From Bacteroidetes bacterium MED-G13 (GTDB taxonomy: Bacteria; Bacteroidota; Bacteroidia; Flavobacteriales; Flavobacteriaceae), in NCBI GenBank assembly GCA_002457735.1, contig NTKO01000013.1:1-34645 (forward strand): a DNA stretch of 34,645 nt. Reading direction: 5' to 3'. The position numbers were made by a program, and so were the translations under genes. Positions 23,330 to 33,185 of this stretch are shown in pieces; the stretch's first letter is position 1; each line of letters begins with the position of its first letter. The notes under the pieces are model-generated. The model did not search any database and had not been told where the DNA came from. It saw nothing but the letters and a program-made list of their open reading frames with translations.

Positions 23330-24040
23330 TTAAAATTTAATAGTGTGAAAAACATTTTGAACATCATCATCATTTTCAATTTTTTCTAATAATTTTTCAA
23401 CTTCCTCTTTTTGCTTTTCATTAATTTCTTTGAAGGTATTTGGTATTCTATCAAAACCAGAGGAAATTATTTCAATATTTCTATTCTCAAGTTCTGATTG
23501 CAAACCCCCAAAAAATTGGAAAGGCGCATAAATCATTATATAACCTTCATCAATAAAAACTTCTTCAGCCCCAAAATCAATTAGATCAAGCTCGATTTCA
23601 TCCAAATTTAATCCTGTTGATTTAATTTTAAAATTACATATGTGGTCAAACATAAATATAACAGATCCTGAGGTACCTAAACTACCACCATATTTGTTAA
23701 AGTAACTTCTGATATTTGCAACTGTTCTTGTATTATTATCTGTTGCTGTTTCAACCAGTACAGCAATGCCATGTGGGGCATATCCCTCAAAAAAAATTTC
23801 TTTAAATGTTCCTTGACTTTTGTCAGTTGCTCTACTAATAGCTCTTTTAATATTATCTTTTGGCATATTTACAGCCTTGGCATTTTGAATTACAGCCCTA
23901 AGTTTAGAATTGCTATCGGGGTCAGGACCACCATCTTTTACAGCTATAACAATATCTTTCCCAATTCTAGTAAAAGCTTTACTCATTGCTGACCATCTTT
24001 TCATTTTCCTTGCTTTCCTAAATTCAAATGCCCTACCCAT
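23330..24040 (-). CDS. yebC: YebC/PmpR (TACO1) family protein
   Basis: The 236-residue protein matches YebC in length and along the whole sequence: N-terminal MGRAFEFRKARKMKRW, AFTRIGKDIVIAVKDGGPDPDSN, NMPKDNIKRAI (about residues 59-69), EGYAPHGIAVLVE, and NIRSYFNKYGGSLGTSGSV. These proteins were annotated as transcription regulators; mitochondrial TACO1 and some bacterial members instead act in translation, helping ribosomes through difficult sequences. Its acidic C-terminus (EKQKEEVEKLLEKIENDDDV) is typical. It follows gcvT by 2 bases on the same strand. The cytoplasmic role in this organism cannot be decided here. Confidence 0.94.
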   Translation of the reverse strand: MGRAFEFRKARKMKRWSAMSKAFTRIGKDIVIAVKDGGPDPDSNSKLRAVIQNAKAVNMPKDNIKRAISRATDKSQGTFKEIFFEGYAPHGIAVLVETATDNNTRTVANIRSYFNKYGGSLGTSGSVIFMFDHICNFKIKSTGLNLDEIELDLIDFGAEEVFIDEGYIMIYAPFQFFGGLQSELENRNIEIISSGFDRIPNTFKEINEKQKEEVEKLLEKIENDDDVQNVFHTIKF

Positions 24041-24042
24041 AA

Positions 24043-25104
24043 CTATTTAAACGGAGTTTTAACGATTAATGCTAATTTCATATTTTTTCTGATTTCAATA
24101 TAAATTTCATTATCTAGATTTGAACAGATAGATTTGACATAACCCAAACCTATTCCTTTTTTCAAAGATGGGGACATTGTACCAGACGTTACAATACCAA
24201 TTTTCTTTTTATCTAATGAATAAATATTATATCCCTTTCTTGGAATTGCCTTTTCTAACATCTCAAACCCAATTAATTTTTTAGCAACTCCAACTTCTTT
24301 TTGTTTTATGAATAAAGAGCTAGATGTGAAAGTTTTATTTGTTTTTGTAATCCAAGAAAGACCAGCTTCAATAGGGGAGGTCTCATCATTTAATTCATTA
24401 CCATAAAGACAGAAACCCATTTCTAACCTTAAGGTGTCTCGAGCAGCCAAGCCTATAGGTTTAATATTAAATTCTATTCCAACTTCAAAAATACCCTTCC
24501 ATAGACTAACAGCATCATCATTTTTACAATATATTTCATAACCTCCGCACCCAGTATAGCCTGTATTAGAAATAATTAAATCATTATGATTTAGAAAACT
24601 ATAATATTTTAGATTTACCAACTCCAATTTAAATAGCTTTTCTAGAACATTTAATGAATTTGGTCCTTGTACAGAAATTAGAGAATAACTGTCTGATAAA
24701 TTATCGATATCTACAATATCATTGTTTTTATTATTTAAAAAGACTAGGTTTTTTTCAATATTGGAAGCATTAACAACCAACATATATTTATTGATATCTA
24801 ATTTGTATAAAATTAAATCATCTACAATACCTCCTTTTTCATTTGGCATGCAATTATATTGAGCTTGTCCAGATTTTAAAATTGAAATATCGTTACTTAG
24901 AACAGATTGTAAGAAAGCCTCTGATTTTTGACCAGAAATTATAAATTCGCCCATGTGTGATACATCAAATACACCAACGTTATTTTTAACGCAATTATGT
25001 TCTATAGATACTCCTTCATATTGAATAGGCATTAAAAACCCAGCAAAATCAACTAATTTTGCATCATACCTAAGATGATAATCATAAAGAGTAGTTTTTT
25101 TCAT
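24043..25104 (-). CDS. gcvT: Glycine cleavage system aminomethyltransferase (T protein)
   Basis: GcvT transfers the methylene from aminomethyl-lipoyl H protein to tetrahydrofolate and releases ammonia. I start at the ATG at 25104 (MKKTTLYDYHLRYDAK), giving 353 residues; an upstream in-frame ATG at 25176 adds 24 residues with no family counterpart. Motifs: VDFAGFLMPIQYEG, NVGVFDVSHMGEF (about 44-56), NCMPNEKGGIVDDLI (about 79-93, with the conserved Asp), TGYTGCGGYEIY, LRLEMGFCLYGNELNDETSP IEAGL around residues 225-250, and the C-terminal VTSGTMSPSLKKGIGLGYV. The gcvH and gcvP genes are elsewhere; lpd, the L protein partner, is 20 kb away in this window. Confidence 0.95.
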   Translation of the reverse strand: MKKTTLYDYHLRYDAKLVDFAGFLMPIQYEGVSIEHNCVKNNVGVFDVSHMGEFIISGQKSEAFLQSVLSNDISILKSGQAQYNCMPNEKGGIVDDLILYKLDINKYMLVVNASNIEKNLVFLNNKNNDIVDIDNLSDSYSLISVQGPNSLNVLEKLFKLELVNLKYYSFLNHNDLIISNTGYTGCGGYEIYCKNDDAVSLWKGIFEVGIEFNIKPIGLAARDTLRLEMGFCLYGNELNDETSPIEAGLSWITKTNKTFTSSSLFIKQKEVGVAKKLIGFEMLEKAIPRKGYNIYSLDKKKIGIVTSGTMSPSLKKGIGLGYVKSICSNLDNEIYIEIRKNMKLALIVKTPFK

Positions 25105-25173
25105 AAATTGCCTTTTTTTAAATTTAGCAAATAGCAAAAAGTATAATTCCAAATATTTTAATTTGGAGCTATT

Positions 25174-25207
25174 CAAATTTAACCATTTTTAGAAATAATA
25201 TATTCAA
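25174..25207 (-). promoter_or_regulatory. Putative promoter of gcvT-yebC
   Basis: On the minus strand TTG (25205-25207), 23 bases, then TAAATTTG (25174-25181) fits the Bacteroidota promoter at the long end of its spacing. It lies about 70 bases before the chosen gcvT start. A small inverted repeat CCAAAT/ATTTGG (25149-25166) sits at the predicted transcript start. Confidence 0.4.
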
Positions 25208-25208
25208 T

Positions 25209-26711
25209 TTGAACAATTTCATTTTAAAAGATAATAAGATAACTCTATATGACATTAATCATATTATTTGTAATAATCTACAAATTGAATTAGACAATAA
25301 TCTTATTAAAAAAGTCAAAAAGAGTAGACTATTTCTTGAAAATAAAATATCAAAAAATGATGATGTGATATACGGGGTAAATACTGGCTTTGGTGATCTT
25401 CACAACATAAAAATTGAACAAAAAAAATTAAGTGAACTTCAGCTAAATTTAATCCGATCACACGCATGTGGAACAGGAAAAAAAATAAACTTTGAAATTG
25501 TAAGATTAATGCTGCTTTTAAAAATTATATCTCTTTCTAAAGGAAATAGTGGAGTAAAAATAGAAACAATTAATAGACTAATTTTTTTGTTTAACAATAA
25601 TTTATTTCCAATTGTTTATGAATATGGTTCCTTGGGTGCCTCTGGAGATTTAGCTCCATTGGCTCATATGTCTTTACCGGTCATAGGTGAGGGTGAATTA
25701 GAGTTTCAAGGAAAAATTCAAAATTCAAAAACCATATTAAAAAAATATAAACTTGATAAAATTAACTTAGCTCCAAAAGAGGGATTGGCACTAATTAATG
25801 GTACTCAGTATATGCTAGCTTCATTTATTTATTCAGTATTTCATGCATATAATCTTTCTGAATTAGCTGATAATATTTCTTCTGTTTCAATTGATGGTTA
25901 TAATTGTAATTTAAACCCATTCAACCCTCTGGTAAATTCAGTAAGAGGCTATAATGGTCAAAAGCAGGTTTCAAAGAGAATTTTAGACTTCATAAAAGGG
26001 GGTGAAATTGAAAATTTACAAAAAAAAGAAACACAAGACCCTTATTCGTTTAGATGTATACCTCAAGTACATGGTGCATCGCTTGATGTTATTAATTATT
26101 GCTCTGATATTATAAATACTGAAATAAATTCTGTTACTGATAATCCACTAATTTTTGATGAAAAAGAAATGATCATTTCTGGTGGTAATTTTCATGGTCA
26201 ACCCCTAGCATTATCCATCGATTTTCTAAAATTATCCATTTCAGAACTTGGGAATATTTCTGAGCGCAGAACTTTTAATTTAATGTCCGGAAAACGTGGA
26301 TTGCCTGTTTTTTTAACCGAAAACCCAGGCATATATTCTGGGTTAATGATTTTACAATATACTGCAGCAAGTTTAGTTAGCTCAAATAAACAGTTTTCAA
26401 CTCCCGCTAGTATAGATTCAATTACATCATCAAATGGACAAGAAGATCATGTGAGCATGGGAGCTAATGGTGCAAATCAATTACTAAATATTATAAATAA
26501 TGTCTATGATGTTTTATCAATTGAACTGATTTCTGCATGTCAAGCAAAAGAATTTAATAATCACAAAACATCCAAGATGGTGGAAAAATTAATTATGAAA
26601 GTTAGAAAACTTTCAAAAAAAGTAACAAAAGATAGAGCACTATATAAGGATGTTAAAATAATATCTAAATTTTTGAAAAATCAAAGAGATCTAATTTTCA
26701 AGAAGTCTTAG
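25209..26711 (+). CDS. hutH: Histidine ammonia-lyase
   Basis: HutH eliminates ammonia from histidine to give urocanate. The 500-residue protein has the self-forming MIO cofactor triad Ala144-Ser145-Gly146 in GSLGASGDLAPLAHMSL. Tyr55 in the IYGVNTGFG loop, Ser84-His85 (RSHACG, the position that separates histidine from phenylalanine or tyrosine lyases), QDPYSFRC near residue 276, and QEDHVSMGANGA near 412 all agree with histidine as substrate. Translation starts with TTG at 25209. No hutU, hutI or hutG gene is near, so the rest of the pathway must lie elsewhere or be absent. The end overlaps convergent clpC by 14 bases. The N-terminal leader region is also used by the divergent gcvT promoter. 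Confidence 0.92.
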   Translation: MNNFILKDNKITLYDINHIICNNLQIELDNNLIKKVKKSRLFLENKISKNDDVIYGVNTGFGDLHNIKIEQKKLSELQLNLIRSHACGTGKKINFEIVRLMLLLKIISLSKGNSGVKIETINRLIFLFNNNLFPIVYEYGSLGASGDLAPLAHMSLPVIGEGELEFQGKIQNSKTILKKYKLDKINLAPKEGLALINGTQYMLASFIYSVFHAYNLSELADNISSVSIDGYNCNLNPFNPLVNSVRGYNGQKQVSKRILDFIKGGEIENLQKKETQDPYSFRCIPQVHGASLDVINYCSDIINTEINSVTDNPLIFDEKEMIISGGNFHGQPLALSIDFLKLSISELGNISERRTFNLMSGKRGLPVFLTENPGIYSGLMILQYTAASLVSSNKQFSTPASIDSITSSNGQEDHVSMGANGANQLLNIINNVYDVLSIELISACQAKEFNNHKTSKMVEKLIMKVRKLSKKVTKDRALYKDVKIISKFLKNQRDLIFKKS

Positions 26712-29229
26712 GTGTCTTATTTGACTTAATTTTAATTTTTAAACTTTCAGCTCCATTTATATAATCTAAAGATATTATATCTCCGGTATTAATTTTGGAA
26801 TCTAATATTTCCGATGCAATCAGATCTTCAATATATTTTTGGATTGTTCTTTTCAAAGGTCTTGCTCCATACTTTTTATCATAACCTTTATCGCATAAAA
26901 AATCTTTGGCTTTTTTTGAAATTTTTACAAAATACCCCAATTCATTTATCCTTTTTAATAATTTATTTAGTTCTATATCAATAATGCTGTGAATATTTTC
27001 AATAGTTAAATGATTAAATATTACTATTTCATCAATCCTATTTAAAAATTCTGGTGCAAACTTTTTTCTCAGAGAATTCATTATTATTTTGTCACTAGCA
27101 CTGCTTTCTTGTTCTTTCTTGGCAGTTGTTCCAAAACCAACACCAGAACCAAAATCTTGAATTTTCTTGACACCAATATTTGAAGTCATTATAATCACAG
27201 AATTTGTAAAATCAATTTTTCTTCCTAAACTATCTGTTAAAAAACCATCATCCAACACTTGTAATAACATATTAAATATATCAGGATGTGCCTTTTCAAT
27301 TTCATCTAAAAGAATTACAGAGTATGGCTTTCTTCTAATTTTTTCAGTAAGCTGACCGCCGTCTTCATATCCTACATATCCAGGGGGAGCACCAACAAGT
27401 CTTGAAACAGCAAACTTTTCCATATACTCACTCATATCAACTCTAATAAGTGACTCTTCACTTTCGAATAGTTCTTTTGCTAAAACTTTTGCCAATTGAG
27501 TTTTACCAACTCCAGTTTGGCCAAGAAAAATAAAGGATCCAATAGGTTTTTTAGGATCTTTTAAACCAGCTCTATTTCTTTGAATTGATTTTACTACTTT
27601 TTCTATTGCAGTATTTTGTCCAATGATACTTTTTTTAATGATATCAAATAGCTTTGAAAGCTTTTTACTTTCACTTTGTTTCAATTTATTTAGTGGTATT
27701 CCAGTCATCATAGAAACTACATCTGCTATATTCTCTTCATTAACAATTTCTTTGTTTTTTTTACATTCATCTTCCCAAACATTATGAGCATTGATAAGTT
27801 TTTTTTCAATAATTTTCTCTTTGTCTCTTAAATTAGCTGCTTCTTCATACAATTGACTTTTAACCGCATCATTTTTATTATTTTTAATTCTTTCTAATTC
27901 TTGCTCTAAATCAGTAATATGTATTGGAACATCTAAATTCGTTAAATGAACTCTTGACCCAGCTTCGTCTAATGCATCAATAGCTTTATCAGGTAAAAAT
28001 CTGTCATTCATATATCTAGAAGTGAGTTTTACACAAGCATCCAATGCTAAGTCAGTGTAAATGACATTATGATGTTCTTCGTATTTAATTTTAATATTTT
28101 GAAGAATTTCTAAAGTTTCTTTTTCATTTGTTTGCTCAACAATTATCTTTTGGAATCTTCTTTCTAATGCACCATCTTTTTCAATGGAATTTCTATATTC
28201 ATCCAAGGTAGTAGCTCCAATACATTGAATAGTTCCTCTAGCTAAGGCAGGCTTAAACATATTTGAGGCATCTAAACTGCCAGTAGCCCCACCAGCTCCG
28301 ACTATAGTATGAATTTCGTCGATAAAAAGAATAATATTATTATTTTTTTCTAACTCATTCATTACAGCTTTCATTCTTTCTTCAAATTGTCCTCTATATT
28401 TTGTTCCAGCAACTAAACTTGCAAGGTCTAATGAAATAATCCTTTTATTAAACAGAATTCTAGAAACTTTTTTATTAATGATTCTTATAGCTAAACCTTC
28501 AGCAATAGCAGATTTACCAACACCAGGTTCACCAATCAATATTGGATTATTTTTCTTTCTTCTACTTAAAATTTGCGATACTCTCTGAATTTCATTATTT
28601 CTTCCAATAATTGGATCTAATTCGTCTTTTTCAGCAAGTGATGTTAAATCTTTACCAAAATTATCCAAAACAGGTGTTTTGGTTTTTTTCTTGGATATTT
28701 TTTTATTTGATGGGGTAGTGGTTTCAAATGATTGCTTTTCTTCTTCAATTCCATCTTGGACATCATAAGATGAGTCATCACGATCAATCAAGGATTTATA
28801 CTCATCTTTAATATGATTGTAATTTATGCTCATTTTATTGAAAACCTTTGTAGTAGGGTCATTCTCATTTCTTAAAATACATAGTAAGAGGTGTGCGGTA
28901 TTTATAATTGAACTTTGAAATAACTTGGCTTCTAAAAATGTTGTTTTTAAAGCTCTCTCAGCTTGTCTTGTTAAATGTAAATTTTTTTTGTTTGCTAAAT
29001 CTTTACTTTGAGAATCAAAATTGACAGGATTAAGAGATTCAATTTTTCTTCTAAGCTCATTTAACTCAATACCAATGTAATTTAGAATATCAATTGCTTT
29101 CCCTTCATCATTTCTTAATATTCCTAAAACAAGATGTTCAGTTCCAATAAAATCATGACCAAGCCTAAGAGCTTCCTCTTTACTAAATGTTATAACATCT
29201 TTTACTCTTTGAGAAAAATTATCATCCAT
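26698..29229 (-). CDS. clpC: ATP-dependent Clp protease ATPase ClpC
   Basis: ClpC is a cytoplasmic Hsp100 unfoldase that feeds ClpP. The 843-residue protein has a double Clp_N repeat (about 1-145), first AAA+ domain with Walker A GEPGVGKS (233-240) and Walker B LFIDE (301-305), a UVR-like middle segment (about 448-480) that marks ClpC rather than ClpB, and second AAA+ domain with Walker A GQTGVGKT (570-577) and a C-terminal D2-small domain ending about residue 830. The ClpP-docking loop typical of ClpC (VGFG-like) is seen as GVGFG near 700. Residues 150-185 are a charged linker. It diverges from gyrA across 183 bases. Confidence 0.94.
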   Translation of the reverse strand: MDDNFSQRVKDVITFSKEEALRLGHDFIGTEHLVLGILRNDEGKAIDILNYIGIELNELRRKIESLNPVNFDSQSKDLANKKNLHLTRQAERALKTTFLEAKLFQSSIINTAHLLLCILRNENDPTTKVFNKMSINYNHIKDEYKSLIDRDDSSYDVQDGIEEEKQSFETTTPSNKKISKKKTKTPVLDNFGKDLTSLAEKDELDPIIGRNNEIQRVSQILSRRKKNNPILIGEPGVGKSAIAEGLAIRIINKKVSRILFNKRIISLDLASLVAGTKYRGQFEERMKAVMNELEKNNNIILFIDEIHTIVGAGGATGSLDASNMFKPALARGTIQCIGATTLDEYRNSIEKDGALERRFQKIIVEQTNEKETLEILQNIKIKYEEHHNVIYTDLALDACVKLTSRYMNDRFLPDKAIDALDEAGSRVHLTNLDVPIHITDLEQELERIKNNKNDAVKSQLYEEAANLRDKEKIIEKKLINAHNVWEDECKKNKEIVNEENIADVVSMMTGIPLNKLKQSESKKLSKLFDIIKKSIIGQNTAIEKVVKSIQRNRAGLKDPKKPIGSFIFLGQTGVGKTQLAKVLAKELFESEESLIRVDMSEYMEKFAVSRLVGAPPGYVGYEDGGQLTEKIRRKPYSVILLDEIEKAHPDIFNMLLQVLDDGFLTDSLGRKIDFTNSVIIMTSNIGVKKIQDFGSGVGFGTTAKKEQESSASDKIIMNSLRKKFAPEFLNRIDEIVIFNHLTIENIHSIIDIELNKLLKRINELGYFVKISKKAKDFLCDKGYDKKYGARPLKRTIQKYIEDLIASEILDSKINTGDIISLDYINGAESLKIKIKSNKTPKTS

Positions 29230-29245
29230 AATTAAAAGTAGATTA

Positions 29246-29276
29246 TAAAAATAACTATAATCATTATTTAAAGCAA
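29246..29276 (-). promoter_or_regulatory. Possible promoter of clpC
   Basis: Minus-strand TTG (29274-29276), 20 bases, then TATTTTTA (29246-29253), one mismatch to TAnnTTTG. It is close to the start at 29229. AT-rich sequence gives such matches by chance. Confidence 0.3.
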
Positions 29277-29363
29277 CATATTAAAGAAATTATATTGGTT
29301 ATGATTGTTAATAAAATTGTATTTAAAAGCTTTTTATTAACCGTAAATGATTTAGCATATTAT

Positions 29364-29371
29364 TATATTTG
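29364..29371 (+). promoter_or_regulatory. Putative -7 box of the gyrA promoter
   Basis: TATATTTG fits TAnnTTTG exactly and lies 41 bases before the gyrA ATG. The -33 element is not clear. The remaining 183-base gyrA-clpC gap shows nothing else that I can name. Confidence 0.5.
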
Positions 29372-29412
29372 TAATTGATCATGTTTAATCATATAAACCA
29401 ACCTTTTACGAC

Positions 29413-31911
29413 ATGGATAATGGAGAAAAATTAATCCCTATAAACATCGAAGATGAAATGAAATCTGCTTACATTGATTATTCAATGTCAGTTATTGTTT
29501 CTAGAGCTTTACCAGACGTCAGAGATGGATTAAAACCCGTACACAGAAGAGTTCTTTATGGTATGCATGATTTAGGAGTTAAATCCTCTTCTGCTCACAA
29601 AAAATCTGCTAGAATAGTTGGTGAAGTAATGGGTAAATATCATCCCCATGGTGATTCAGCTATTTATGATACTATGGTAAGAATGGCTCAAAACTGGAGT
29701 TTGAGGTATATGCTCGTTGATGGACAAGGTAATTTTGGATCTGTAGATGGTGATAGTCCTGCAGCTATGCGTTATACGGAAGCTAGAATGCAAAAAATTT
29801 CAGAAGAAATGCTCTCTGATATTGACAAAGAAACTGTTGATTATAAATTAAATTTTGATGATACCCTTAAAGAACCTACTGTTCTCCCAACAAAAATTCC
29901 AGCACTTCTTGTAAATGGAGCCTCCGGAATTGCTGTGGGAATGGCAACAAATATTCCTCCACATAATTTAACTGAAGTTATTAACGGAACTTTAGAATAC
30001 ATTAAAAATAATTCAATTGATATTGATGGTTTGATGGAATTTGTGAAAGCTCCAGATTTCCCAACTGGAGGTACAATCCATGGATATGAAGGAGTAAAAG
30101 ATGCTTTTCACACTGGCAGAGGTAAAATTGTACTAAGAGGTAAAGCTGAAATTGAGGAGGTTGATGGAAAAGAATCCATTATTGTAACAGAAATCCCTTA
30201 TCAGGTTAATAAAGCTGATATGATAAAAAAAATAGCTGACTTAGTCAACGATAAAAAACTTGATGGGATTTCTACAATTAGAGACGAGTCTGATAGAAAT
30301 GGAATGAGAATAGTATTTGTATTAAAAAGAGATGCTATCCCTAATATCGTTTTAAATAAACTTTATAAATACAGTCCATTACAATCTTCTTTTAGTGTAA
30401 ATAGTATTGCACTTGTAAAGGGTCGCCCACAAATGTTAAATCTAAAGGACAAAATAAAACACTTTGTTGATCATAGACATGATGTAGTTGTTCGAAGAAC
30501 CAACTTCGAATTAAAAAAAGCAGAGGACAGATGTCATATTTTGGAGGGATTAATTATTGCATCAGACAATATAGATGAAGTAATAGAAATTATTAAGGCT
30601 TCAGAAAATGCTGATAATGCAAAAGCAAATTTAATAAAGAAATATAATCTTTCCGAAATTCAGTCTAAAGCTATTGTTGAAATGAGGTTACGTCAATTAA
30701 CTGGCCTAGAGCAAGATAAACTTAGAGGAGAATTTGAGGAGATTAAGAAACTTATAAAAGATTTAAATAATATTTTATCAAATGAAGATCTTAGAATGAA
30801 AATAATTTCAGATGAACTAATTGAAATCAGAGAAAAATACGGAGATGAAAGAAGATCAATTATAGAATACTCTGGTGGTGACCTCTCCATTGAAGACATG
30901 ATACCTGATGAAAAGGTTTTAATAACCATATCACACGCTGGTTATATTAAAAGAACATCGTTAACAGAATATAAAATTCAAAACAGAGGTGGAGTTGGTC
31001 AAAAAGCATCTACAACAAGGAATGAAGATTTTCTACAAGACTTATTTGTTGGAAGTAATCATCAGTATATGCTTTTCTTTACCCAAAAAGGAAAGTGTTT
31101 TTGGATGCGTGTTTATGAAATTCCTGAAGGGGGCAGAACTGCTAAAGGCAGGGCAATTCAAAATCTAATAAATATTGAGCAAGATGATAAGGTAAAAGCT
31201 TTTATTTGTACAAAAGACCTCAAAGATGAAGATTATATCAACAATCACTTTGTAATAATGGTAACGAAAAAAGGTCAAGTTAAAAAAACATCTCTTGAAC
31301 AATATTCGAGACCTAGAGTTAATGGAATAAATGCTATTACAATCAAAGTAGAAGACGAACTTTTAGAAGCGAAGCTTACAGATGGTAATAGCCAAGTAAT
31401 GTTGGCTCTAAAATCAGGAAAAGCAATCAGATTTGAAGAGGCTAAAACACGACCTATGGGTAGAAATGCCTCTGGAGTTAGAGGTATAAGGCTTCAACAT
31501 GATAAAGATGAGGTCATTGGAATGGTTTCTGTTAACGATATGGAAAGTAATATCCTTGTGGTTTCATCTAACGGATATGGTAAAAGATCAAAACTTGAAG
31601 ACTACAGACTTACTAACCGTGGCGGTAAAGGAGTCAAAACAATTTCAATTACAGAAAAAACTGGTGATTTAGTAGCCATCAAAAATGTTGATGACTCAAA
31701 TGGATTAATGATTATTAATAAATCTGGTATAGCAATAAGAATGGCAGTTGAAAACCTAAGAGTTATGGGAAGAGCTACACAAGGAGTTAAATTAATTAAT
31801 ATTAAAGACGGAGATTCAATTGCTGCTGTTGCTAAAGTAGCACATGAAGACAGCCAAGATGAAGAAGTAGATCAAATTGATGAAATTGAACAAAACAATC
31901 AAACTGAGTAA
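29413..31911 (+). CDS. gyrA: DNA gyrase subunit A
   Basis: GyrA is the DNA-cutting half of gyrase, which introduces negative supercoils. At 832 residues it is full length. The catalytic Tyr121 is in [10 protein letters not shown], and the quinolone region reads [17 protein letters not shown] with Ser82 and Asp86, the susceptible-type residues. The tower and coiled-coil segments follow, then the C-terminal beta-pinwheel; a GyrA-box-like [10 protein letters not shown] (about residues 515-525) that helps wrap DNA is present, with a second NRGGKGVKT near 735. The tail is acidic (about 815-832). ParC is excluded by the GyrA box. A TPR gene begins 2 bases after the stop. Confidence 0.96.
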   Translation: MDNGEKLIPINIEDEMKSAYIDYSMSVIVSRALPDVRDGLKPVHRRVLYGMHDLGVKSSSAHKKSARIVGEVMGKYHPHGDSAIYDTMVRMAQNWSLRYMLVDGQGNFGSVDGDSPAAMRYTEARMQKISEEMLSDIDKETVDYKLNFDDTLKEPTVLPTKIPALLVNGASGIAVGMATNIPPHNLTEVINGTLEYIKNNSIDIDGLMEFVKAPDFPTGGTIHGYEGVKDAFHTGRGKIVLRGKAEIEEVDGKESIIVTEIPYQVNKADMIKKIADLVNDKKLDGISTIRDESDRNGMRIVFVLKRDAIPNIVLNKLYKYSPLQSSFSVNSIALVKGRPQMLNLKDKIKHFVDHRHDVVVRRTNFELKKAEDRCHILEGLIIASDNIDEVIEIIKASENADNAKANLIKKYNLSEIQSKAIVEMRLRQLTGLEQDKLRGEFEEIKKLIKDLNNILSNEDLRMKIISDELIEIREKYGDERRSIIEYSGGDLSIEDMIPDEKVLITISHAGYIKRTSLTEYKIQNRGGVGQKASTTRNEDFLQDLFVGSNHQYMLFFTQKGKCFWMRVYEIPEGGRTAKGRAIQNLINIEQDDKVKAFICTKDLKDEDYINNHFVIMVTKKGQVKKTSLEQYSRPRVNGINAITIKVEDELLEAKLTDGNSQVMLALKSGKAIRFEEAKTRPMGRNASGVRGIRLQHDKDEVIGMVSVNDMESNILVVSSNGYGKRSKLEDYRLTNRGGKGVKTISITEKTGDLVAIKNVDDSNGLMIINKSGIAIRMAVENLRVMGRATQGVKLINIKDGDSIAAVAKVAHEDSQDEEVDQIDEIEQNNQTE

Positions 31912-31913
31912 AA

Positions 31914-33176
31914 ATGAAAAAAATAATAGCACTTTTATTATTGTTAGTATCTTTTCAAATTAATGGACAGAAAAAAGAGTTGAAAATTATTGAAAAACTT
32001 ATAAAGAGTGAAAACTTCACGTTAGCTTTAAGTGATTTAAATATTATAGCAGAAAAAATTCCCACTAACGATAAAAAAACATTAGCTAAGTTTTACTATT
32101 TGAAGGGTTTGGCATTATATCAAAATGGTAATAGCACATATACAGAAACTAAATCTAGTATTAACAGTTTAAATAAATCTATTAGTACTGAAATTGGTGG
32201 AAATAATTATTATACCACTAGAATTAATAAACTAAAAATAGATATGCTAAATAATTTTATTTCCAATGGAAACAATTATTTGGATGAAAAGCTCTTTGAA
32301 AAATCATATAAAAACTTTGAATTAGCTTACAGAGTTTCATCAAGAGATACACTTTACTTAAGAAATGCAGCACTAGTAGCAAATCAAGCAAATAATTTTG
32401 AGGAAGCGCTTGATTTTTATCTTGAGTTAGTAGATTTGAATTATACCGGAATTTCAATGACATATTATGCAATTGACAAAGAAAGTGGTGACGAACAAAG
32501 ATTTCAAGATTCTGAATCAAGAGATTTTTCTATAAATGTTATTAAAACTCATGAAAAGCCAAGAGATGAATTAGGTAAATCAGAAAAAGATATAATTTTA
32601 AGGACAATTGCCGCAATTTACAGAGATAAAAAAGACTTTGAAAATTCATTGAAATATATTGAATTATCAAAAAAGATTGATCCAAATAATATTAATTTGA
32701 TTCTTTTAGAGTCAAATATTCGATGGGAACAGGGTGATGTGGAATCTTATGAGAAGCTTATAACAAAAGCATTGGAAATAAATCCTGAAAATACTGACTT
32801 AGTTTTCAATTTAGGTGTTGTCAATGCAGATAAAGGAAATATAGATTTAGCTTTAGAATATTACAGCAAAGCTATTCAGCTTGATCCTTCTTACACTAAA
32901 GCATATTTAAATGCAGCAGCATTAATTCTAGAAAAAGACGAACCCATAATTGAAGAAATGAATTCATTAGGCATGTCAACTGCTGATTATAATCGATATG
33001 ATGAATTAAAATTAATAAGAGAAGACTTGTTTAAAAGTGCTATTCCCTACCTGGAAAAAGTTTATGAATTAGATCCTAACAATATTGACTGTATTAAAAC
33101 TCTAAGAAATATTTATGAGCAATTAGGTAACTCAGATGAAGCTAAAAAATATAAAGACCTGCTTCAAACATTTTAA
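31914..33176 (+). CDS. Secreted tetratricopeptide repeat protein
   Basis: The 420-residue protein has a signal peptide (MKKIIALLLLLVSFQINGQ, cleavage likely near residue 18), so it functions in the periplasm or outer membrane. The C-terminal half contains clear TPR units with the alternating small and aromatic positions: about residues 230-260 (AAIYRDKKDFENSLKYIELS), 265-295, 300-330 (NLGVVNADKGNIDLALEYYS, LDPSYTKAYLNAA) and 380-415. The N-terminal half is also helical and may be diverged repeats. It has no catalytic motif; TPRs usually hold partner proteins. It starts two bases after gyrA, an adjacency I recall from other Flavobacteriia, but a functional link with gyrase is unlikely given export. 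Confidence 0.85.
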   Translation: MKKIIALLLLLVSFQINGQKKELKIIEKLIKSENFTLALSDLNIIAEKIPTNDKKTLAKFYYLKGLALYQNGNSTYTETKSSINSLNKSISTEIGGNNYYTTRINKLKIDMLNNFISNGNNYLDEKLFEKSYKNFELAYRVSSRDTLYLRNAALVANQANNFEEALDFYLELVDLNYTGISMTYYAIDKESGDEQRFQDSESRDFSINVIKTHEKPRDELGKSEKDIILRTIAAIYRDKKDFENSLKYIELSKKIDPNNINLILLESNIRWEQGDVESYEKLITKALEINPENTDLVFNLGVVNADKGNIDLALEYYSKAIQLDPSYTKAYLNAAALILEKDEPIIEEMNSLGMSTADYNRYDELKLIREDLFKSAIPYLEKVYELDPNNIDCIKTLRNIYEQLGNSDEAKKYKDLLQTF

Positions 33177-33185
33177 TATTTTTTA

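Noticed and set aside
24043-25176. Longer GcvT starting at 25176
   Set aside because: The extra 24 residues have no family counterpart and would place the predicted promoter too near or inside the coding region.
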